Source: Verpa conica (Eukaryota; Ascomycota; Pezizomycetes; Pezizales; Morchellaceae). Taken from it: a stretch of 64,000 nucleotides of DNA. Shown here piece by piece: positions 57,300 through 64,000 of this stretch; the first letter of the stretch is position 1; the number at the start of each line of letters is the position of its first letter. A model generated the notes under the pieces. The model did no database searches and was not told the origin of the DNA. It saw nothing but the letters and a program-made list of their open reading frames with translations. The stretch spans positions 1,550,001-1,614,000 of the forward strand of contig JAUFSD010000003.1 in assembly GCA_033030425.1 (NCBI GenBank), read 5' to 3'. Made by a program: the position numbers and the translations under genes.

Positions 57300-58064
57300 T
57301 TGGTAGATCAGATTTTTAAACATGCATGCATAGAAGGGACTGGCGTCGTTTTGTTTATTATTATAATCATCCTAATAATCAAGTGTCTATGAGTGACCGG
57401 TATCGCCTCTGAATTGCTTGTTTTGATACCTTCGATCTATCACCTAGATCTAACGCGTATGGGCCCAAGCTCAACTCCGTGTATAACGTTTCTGATCACA
57501 AATCACTCTCCCTATACAATTTATATGATTTCACCATACTAATAAGTAGTCATACATAACACGAGACTACCCTTGCTTTTTTCGACTAGGGTTACAATCA
57601 TTACTGTATCCTGTCGTGGCAAACAACCAGTGAGTGATTACGAAAAAAAAAAAAAGTGAGTAATAAATCGTGCTACCCAAAGCTTGTCGGCTAAAGTGGC
57701 CCACTGTTCCAATTGAGTGAATATCTGAAACATATCGTTACCATTCTTGCCGAATATCGAAGCTTAAGAAACCTGAATATGGATATACATGGGATAGTAT
57801 AGCGCCGGTAGATATATGGTCAAGCACCCCCATCTCAATACCTAAATTAACCCCAATACGTAACTACAGCGCTGAAGCAGATGAAAATTTTTATCGTATC
57901 AAAGGTACCACTGTATAACCGCTCCGTAAATCCCCGAGTCCTGTCATGACCTATATATATTTTCTGGTCCGTTGAGGGCGCCTCCAGAACATGTACCTAC
58001 AAAAATCAAGTCACAACCCTATACCTATTTCAGAAGAACTTACAACTATGCACCTATACAATAA
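57300..58064. other. Intergenic region after atg12
   Basis: AT-rich gap with no gene seen. It holds the atg12 3' untranslated region and then unassigned sequence with an A-run near 57640-57655. Confidence 0.5.
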
Positions 58065-58663
58065 TACTCGGGTCAGGTAATAAGCTGAACATGTAAGTAT
58101 TATTCTCACAGACCGGTAGGTGCCCCCCCTTAACTAGAGACGTCTCATCCAACGAAACTCCTGTATACTATAGTGCGAGAAGTCTTTAACGTGTGCCTAT
58201 ATTTGAGCTATAATGCAACCGATTTTTTAGTGGTTTTAGAGATGACCCTTTAAAAATATGTAGTAAGGTGATTTTAAAATAGGCTGTCTCTATACAGTTG
58301 GCTTGTAATTGAAGTTACTGATGTCTGGAATTTTTTAGTGTTTTTACCGATTTTTTAAAGCAGTTTTGGGGGAGGCCTGGGGGTCCCAGTACAGTTCACC
58401 CCCCAAAATGTTACACTTTTGCTTTTTTAGTGGTGGTTTCTACCTAAATCCCAAAATCCCAGAAGTTTACTACACCATGGAAGAAAATCCTATCAACAAA
58501 AGCTATCTGGCCAGACCTTATTTATCACCTTATAGCTGCCTGTACAGAGAGTTTTTGCCAAAAATCTATCTGGTTTGTTATAATTGAAAAAATAGTACAC
58601 ATTAATCGATTCGCGCACCATACTACACTTACATGTCCAGGTTCTTATTACCTGACCTGAGTA
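58065..58663. mobile_element. Non-autonomous mariner-type element, about 600 bp
   Basis: The left end reads TACTCGGGTCAGGTAATAAG. The right end, mirrored, reads TACTCAGGTCAGGTAATAAG, one mismatch in 20. Similarity resumes a few bases further in with ACATGTAAGT. The outer TA fits a target duplication. Inside there are repeated TTTTTTAGTG motifs and only a short frame (58366-58587), so no transposase. The first nine bases resemble the ends of the Tc1 element and of the 9.5-kb MITE. Confidence 0.65.
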
Positions 58664-58840
58664 CTGCAAATCTTCCTAGCCCGGAATCACATTTTCGAGT
58701 TCCCCCGGAATGACTAACTAAGGCTAAGACAACCTAATTAGAAGCGAGCTTTAACCCGGTTTATACACGTACACACCATTTAAAAAGCAAAAAGGTTGAT
58801 TGGCAAACAAAGTATAGCCAAGGCAAAAAAGACTGTACTC

Positions 58841-58922
58841 GGCCCGAATCCGGGATTGAACCGGAGACCTCCTGCATTTAAGAAATCCCAAAGCAGGAAT
58901 CATACCACTAGACCATTCGGGC
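58841..58922 (-). tRNA. tRNA-Pro(UGG), intron-containing
   Basis: On minus: acceptor stem GCCCGAA pairs with TTCGGGC. The D arm begins TGGTCTAGTGGTA. The anticodon stem CCTGC pairs with GCAGG. The loop starts TTTGGG, giving anticodon TGG, followed by a 10-nt intron (about 58878-58887, ATTTCTTAAA) before position 38. The T arm is TCCGG-TTCAATC-CCGGA. Introns in tRNA-Pro(UGG) are known from yeast. The total of 82 nt becomes 72 after intron removal. Confidence 0.92.
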
Positions 58923-59945
58923 AATGGGAGACATCATGTCGAGTACCTTAGACATATTTATACTAGTGTAATTGTCAGTTAATATTCAGACATTGACGTG
59001 GACGGCCAAGAATCAAGAAAACTTGGACCCGGAAAAACTTGGCGCCGAGAACACTCTAAAATGCTTGTTCCACAACAAGGTTAGCCCCGCAATAATTCTA
59101 GCGAGAAATACTCTTATCGCATGTATCAGAACCTCGGCATTCCAATCTATTTTAGAGTACGCAGCATCTCTGGGTTTTTCTTGTTTGTTTATTGAGGATG
59201 ATAAGGGTAAATATCAAACCAAACGAGAATCCGCCGGAAGCGATATAAAAATTTTATCCTCTAAACCATGCGTATGTGCGAAGAAAAATAAAATAACGCA
59301 AATGCCAGAGTATGCATGCGGGTCCTGCATTTCGGCTGCATGGTTGCAAGTTTCAGTTGAGCGTAATATCACATCCCTCATCTATAAAATCCAGTGATAA
59401 CCATTCTGATAAACAAAGTCACTGATGCCGGCTCTTCACGGAGGTACTCGCAGCAGGCATTAAGTACCCGAAAATCCAAGTCTCGGATAGGGAAGTTTTA
59501 TTGGATATGAAGGAGATATACCTGTCTATTGCATGGTGAAAATACTCACCTACGTTTCGGGTAGAAAAAAAGCTGTCAAAAAAAGGAAACTAGTACATAA
59601 AAGCAATATACCGAACCAGACCATTAGATCTAATGCACGTGGAGTGAGGATTTAAAGTATTCGACTAAATTGTGACAAAGCTAAAAAAACTCAAATGCTC
59701 ATAAACAATGATAGAAAAAGAAATTTTGAAGCACACAACACTCCACCATTCCCTATACAGGAGGAAAGGAAAGAAAAAACTCAAAACGCCTATTTGTGTA
59801 GCCCACAACAAAAAAGAAAATCATCCTCTTGTAGCCGACAAAAGAAAAGAAAGAGTAGCCCGAAATCCATGCTTCTAATCTCGATATCTACCAAGCGACA
59901 TCAAGAGAGTAACCTAGCCGAATATTCCTTGGAGGTAAAGCACCC
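58923..59945. other. Intergenic region with an ATG-less frame
   Basis: Between the tRNA and the 3' end of pck1. The plus-strand frame 58972-59397 is open for 141 codons but has no ATG near its start. It has a Cys cluster late (CVCAKK .. CGSC) and no domain that I know. It could be a decayed gene or an exon of an unseen one. The MITE copy lies at 59445-59573. After it the sequence is A-rich (59575-59830), including a Lys-rich frame 59695-59949 that is probably not coding. Confidence 0.4.
59445..59573 (+). mobile_element. MITE copy, three-copy family (copy at 59.4 kb)
   Basis: Same orientation as the 50.75-kb copy. GGAGGTACTCGCAGCAGGCA leads into AAGTACCCGAAAATCCAAG and TCTCGGATA, followed by ATATACCTGTCTATTG and GGTGAAAATACTCACC near the right end. 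The right arm is worn (CGTTTCGGGTA) and its outer bases are lost. About 129 bp, no ORF. Confidence 0.7.
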
Positions 59946-61975
59946 TTAAACAAGTGGCGCAGCACTCTTGACCTCAGCGGTAGCTTCCGACTCATACTTG
60001 GAGAAGTTTGCAACAAAGAGTTTTCCAAGCTTAGTGACCTCAGCTGAGAACTCGGATGCACTGCCAGACCAGCTCTTGCTAGGGTTCAAGAATTGATCTG
60101 GAACACCAGGAACTGAAACTGGCACCTGAAGATTGAAGGTCTCGTAGGTCTCATACTCAGCAGTAGCCAACTCACCAGAGTGACTATAACTATTGTTAGT
60201 AAATGATATACAGATGTTTAAAAAATCAAAAAAGGACTTACATGGCATCGAGGATTGCACGAGTGTACTTGAGAGGGCAACGTCTTCCACCCTTGTTGGC
60301 GCTAGCACCGACCCAACCAGTGTTCAAGAGCCAGACATTGGCCTTGTGTTCAGTGATCTTCTCGGACAACATACTGGCATATCTCATAGGATGGAGAGCA
60401 AGGAAGGGCTGGCCAAAGCATGCAGAGAATGTTGCAGTTGGCTCTAAGATACCATCCTCGGTACCAGCCATCTTAGATGTGTAACCAGAAATGAAGTGAT
60501 ACATGGTCTGGGCATTATTCAGCTTGCTGATTGGGGGAAGGACAGCGCTGGCGTCGCAAGTAAGAAGGATGATGTTGGATGGGTGAGAGTCAGCGATACA
60601 AGGAATCTTTGCGTTGCTAATGTATTCAATGGGATAGCAAGCTCTGGTGTTCTCGGTCAATGTGACATCTTCATAGTCAACCTCTCTTGTATCTTGATTG
60701 AAGACAACATTCTCGAGAACAGATCCGAAGCGGATAGAGTTGAAAATATCAGGCTCCTTTTCAGCTGAAAGACCAACACACTTAGCGTAGCATCCACCTT
60801 CAATGTTAAAGACACCCTTGTCAGACCAGCAGTGCTCATCATCGCCAATTAATGATCGGTTGGGATCGGCAGACAAAGTGGTCTTTCCAGTTCCGGAAAG
60901 CCCGAAGAAGACGGTGACATCCCCATTCTGACCCTCGTTGGCGGAGGAGTGGAGGGTGAGGACGTTGTGCTTAACAGGCATTTCGTAGAAGAGAATGGTA
61001 AAGACACCCTTCTTCATCTCACCAGCGTATTCGGTACCGAGGATAACCATCTCCTTCTCGGCAAAATTGATAGCAACTGAGGTAGAGGAAGTCATGCCAG
61101 TAGTGAATCTGTTTGCAGGGACTGTAGAAAATTATTAGTGGTTGTTCAGCTGAGTATCAGAAAGAGAGTCCTCACAAGTTCCAGCGTTATAGATGACGTA
61201 ATCCGGCTCAAAGTGAACCAACTCTTCAGGCTTAGGCCTGATGAGCATGTTCCTCATGAACAAAGCATGGTAGGCACGAGCGCAGACAACGCGAACTCTG
61301 ATCCTGTAACGTTCATCCCAACCAGCGAAACCATCAACTACGTAAATCCTGTTTCTTGTGTTCAAGTAATCGACTGCACGCTCGCGGTTGATTCTCCAAA
61401 CCTGTGAAAACGATAAGCATATGATCAAGTAAACTAGCGTCACCGGAACGGGATTGGGGACGCGAGGGATTACGTACTTCGGGTTCCATCGGCTTGTTGA
61501 CGGGGCCCCACCAAATCTCTTTCTCTGATGAAGGTTCCCTGACGATGCGTTTGTCTAGAGGAGAGCGGCCAGTCTTGGCACCTGAGTACGCAGTCAAAGC
61601 ACCTGTAGACGTAATGGCAGTACCGGTCTCATAGACTAAGGCATCCTCGTAAAGAGCCGCTACTGAAGGGTTGGCAACCTACAATTAGGTTAGTAAAAGA
61701 CCAAAAATTAGGAAGGGATTAGAGCTACATACAATAGCAACACGGTCATAGTCGATGTTGGCCTTGTCATGGAGCTCTTCCTCGATTTCAGTGTGCTCAC
61801 GAGTAGGTCTAATTGTGACGTCAGCAGAGCTCTACAAAAGGGAGCATGGTGATGAGGCGCTAGAAGTTCAATGAAGGAAGTCGTCATATCTATGACATTT
61901 ACTGTAAAGAGCTAGGGAAGCTTACTGTACACCCCCAGGGTGAAGAGAAGTTCGGTTGACTGATCCAGAAACCAT
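59946..61975 (-). CDS. pck1: Phosphoenolpyruvate carboxykinase (ATP)
   Basis: Six exons: 61926-61975, 61733-61829, 61478-61678, 61176-61401, 60242-61121 and 59946-60183; 563 residues. Motifs in order: [12 protein letters not shown] at the N-terminus, [18 protein letters not shown] (oxaloacetate site), the P-loop [13 protein letters not shown], kinase-2 [21 protein letters not shown], and the late Arg-containing [22 protein letters not shown]. It converts oxaloacetate and ATP to phosphoenolpyruvate, CO2 and ADP, the first committed step of gluconeogenesis in the cytosol. The first junction needs either a GAG acceptor (61829, giving GGVQHSADV) or a weaker donor three codons back. The frame is open upstream through further ATGs (see the N-terminal extension entry). 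Expression is normally repressed by glucose in fungi; no site is claimed here. Confidence 0.95.
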
Positions 61976-62224
61976 TTTGTCTGAGTTATTGAAGAGGGGA
62001 GCTTTTAGTGATGAAGAGGGAGTATAGATTTGGTGCTTGCAGCGAGCCAGATGTTGATGTTGATGAGGATGAGGATGAGGATGAGTAGATATTGAACTGT
62101 GAACTGATGATGATCCGGAATTAAAGATGGGGGAATGTGAGGCCTTTATATTCCTTTGAGCAGCCTGAGCCATAAGGGCAGCAAAGGTAGTCGACGATGT
62201 TAGTCGACGCTGAATCGGAAGCAT
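61976..62224 (-). other. In-frame N-terminal extension upstream of pck1
   Basis: The pck1 exon 1 frame stays open 249 bases further, to an ATG at 62224, and has no stop. The predicted 83 residues start MLPIQRRLTSSTTFAAL and continue MAQAAQRNIKASHSPIF, basic and without acidic residues in the first 30, like a mitochondrial presequence. A low-complexity HPHPHPHQHQH stretch follows, produced by a GATGAG repeat. It could be real coding sequence giving a second, mitochondrial form, or simply an open leader. Confidence 0.35.
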
Positions 62225-64000
62225 CCTCAAGGTTCTTCGGGAAGACTCGTGGCTGGACTGGCTAGCCACTCCAGGAGCTAGCAGCTCTAACCGTTGGTGT
62301 CCCACACTCGAGAGATGATCCAGTTGATCGTCCCCTGTTTGGTTGGTGGACCTCGGAATAATCCGGCGTTGCGAGCCAGTCCCCCAACTGTCAGTAGACC
62401 GAGTCGCTACCGGCGCTGCCTTGCGGAGAAAGTCGGATGAATAACCCCATGGGTCAAGCCCCTCGTCACAACCGAAACACCGCGAATTCTGGGGAAATAA
62501 GACTTAGGAGACGAGAAAATGCCGGAGCCCATCCGAATGTCTATCAAGCGATGATTTTCTGCCCCTGCTAACTGCACGCACTACATATTTCTCCTTGCGG
62601 TTTCTGCATGGGTAGGGGAAATTTTCGGAACAATCCTCCCTTTCCTCGAAAGTACGCACTGAATATTCGAAATAACCGCAGCCGTAGGAAGCCGAAAGTC
62701 TCGGCATAGCCTTGTACACGTTCAACTCCACAGCTATAACACGAGTTACCTATTTCCTGGGGGTAATTGACATCGTGAAGTCTGTGTTCTTCTTACAAAT
62801 GTAGCTACGCTTAGACCTTACCGTCCTGCTTTCTGGTCCCGTGCTCCCAATTCCAGTAATACACGTACGTCGCAGCTGAGACCGCCCACGATACAAAAGG
62901 TCACACGCAAGTCCTGCAGTCGTAAATGGTGATCTCTTGCCGGCTTCCCAGCTGCCTAAAGAAAATTCTGGAGATCCTGGGAAATTTGACGAAAAAAACC
63001 AAATCCAATATCACTTACACGTGAACACGACGCTCTGTAACGGAGGCGTTGAGGCAAAGCAATATGTTTCAGGAAAGAATTTGATGGAGAAACTGTACAG
63101 GAACATGCTCCGGAAGAATCATTAGCCAGGAGCCAGGGTCAGCAATTGGGTACCGCAAAGTGGCCTCCCGCTCCACACGCTAGAGTACCCCGCATATTTA
63201 ATGCTCGCCAATCGCAAAGAAAAGGACGAGAAAAACTAACAGTCATTTCAGGTCAAGAGCCATCTTGCGGCATGCATCACGGATTGTTGTATCGCCAAGC
63301 CCTACATCCACCAAGAAGTTCACTGAACTTATTACACACCTATTGCTCATAAGAATAGCCATCAACAACTAAAGGGAGTTTATAAAATTCTGTCGGCTAT
63401 CCTTTAGAATAAGACTCGTTTCGGGACTCAAGACAATATCCCGAATTTAGACCCCATCCCTTTGTCCGAGGTTCGGGAATTTGGAAATAGAATTCCGAAG
63501 CATTATTTTCTTTGTGTTACGGGGGATTTTTCCTGTAAAGGTTGCCGAGTACAAGTATCAACCCGTTTACTCCCGTGCAGTATAGGGCGTGGTGACACAG
63601 TTACAGATTCCAGGAACCATACTTGTAATTTTTGACACCCTTGGTTCCGAAATCCGAGGATGATCGAGCGCAGCTTTGACCGAATATAAATATCCTGGCC
63701 ATGCAAAATACAACTATTTTTGGAAGCTATACAAGAAGTCTTGAATACCATAGAGATATTTTTTACTTTATCCAATGTTCGAATGTTTCTGTGATAGACT
63801 GAATATTTTACTTCTATAATAGTACACTAAAGCTCCGTGATTAATTAAGTCAAGGCGAGAGGTCCTCCGAAGCAGCCCGAAACTTCCTGGTCAGGGCTCT
63901 TTATAATCATGCAGCTATGTGGACTAGTAACCGTAATGTGTAGAATACACTGCCTGCCCCAGATATGTAGCTTTGGGCTAGGTTGGCCCGTGCACGTAAC
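62225..64000. other. pck1 upstream region and right flank
   Basis: About 1.8 kb with no gene that I can support. The first kilobase is GC-richer and should hold the pck1 promoter. Frames at 62504-62731 (-), 62937-63125 (+), 63146-63352 (+) and 63503-63775 (-) are short and resemble nothing known. The right part turns AT-rich and may continue into another gene or repeat beyond the window. Confidence 0.5.

Overview
The window is nuclear DNA of a filamentous ascomycete (Pezizomycotina). The protein genes are split by short introns, mostly about 45-90 nt, with GT..AG ends and CTAAC/CTAAT-like branch points, and most products match fungal families (Ufd4, Scp160, Dbf4, Sup35 with a Q/Y-rich N-terminus, Lsb3/Ysc84, Lsb5, an arabinitol/sorbose-type SDR). 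I cannot name the species. The repeat-rich gaps between short gene blocks would suit a Pezizomycetes-like genome, but that is a guess. All exon chains were read by eye from the six frames and splice signals; the main models close in frame to a whole number of codons.

Layout. 1-5.5 kb: gene-free, with three inverted-repeat (MITE-like) elements. 5.5-9 kb: a divergent pair, the splicing factor saf4 (-) and a Nif1-like phosphoregulator (+). 9-11.4 kb: a gap with a mariner-type MITE. 11.4-13.6 kb: a possible small gene (-) whose ATG lies nine bases from the ATG of the actin-patch gene ysc84/lsb3 (+). 15.4-16.6 kb: an SDR dehydrogenase. 18.6 kb: intron-bearing tRNA-Lys(UUU). 19.6-25.4 kb: the HECT ubiquitin ligase ufd4 (-). 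25.4-28.4 kb: a gap with a GA microsatellite and transposon relics. 28.5-32.1 kb: an F-box gene (+) and a RING-H2 gene (-). 32.5-36.7 kb: the multi-KH protein scp160 (-). 37.9-40.1 kb: dbf4 (-). 42.1-42.8 kb: methionine-R-sulfoxide reductase (+). 43.3-45.1 kb: an MFS vacuolar-type transporter (-). 46.4-47.8 kb: lsb5 (-). 48.4-50.9 kb: a repeat cluster with a dead Tc1-type transposon. 51.1-52.8 kb: hydroxyacid-oxoacid transhydrogenase (+). 53.8-57.3 kb: sup35/eRF3 and atg12 (+). 58.8 kb: intron-bearing tRNA-Pro(UGG). 59.9-62 kb: PEP carboxykinase (-). 62-64 kb: nothing recognisable.

The genes are mainly housekeeping and do not form one pathway. Three ubiquitin-ligase-type genes (ufd4, F-box, RING-H2) and the ubiquitin-like atg12 share the window, and two proteins named for binding Las17 (Lsb3, Lsb5) are present. 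I treat both as chance. I see no secondary-metabolite cluster, CRISPR array, viral gene or toxin gene. The most interesting material is the repeat fraction: a three-copy MITE family, several TIR families with similar ends, and the disabled Tc1 element. Other points are the nearly touching divergent start codons at 11.85 kb, a GC-AG intron in sup35, and an in-frame presequence-like extension ahead of pck1.
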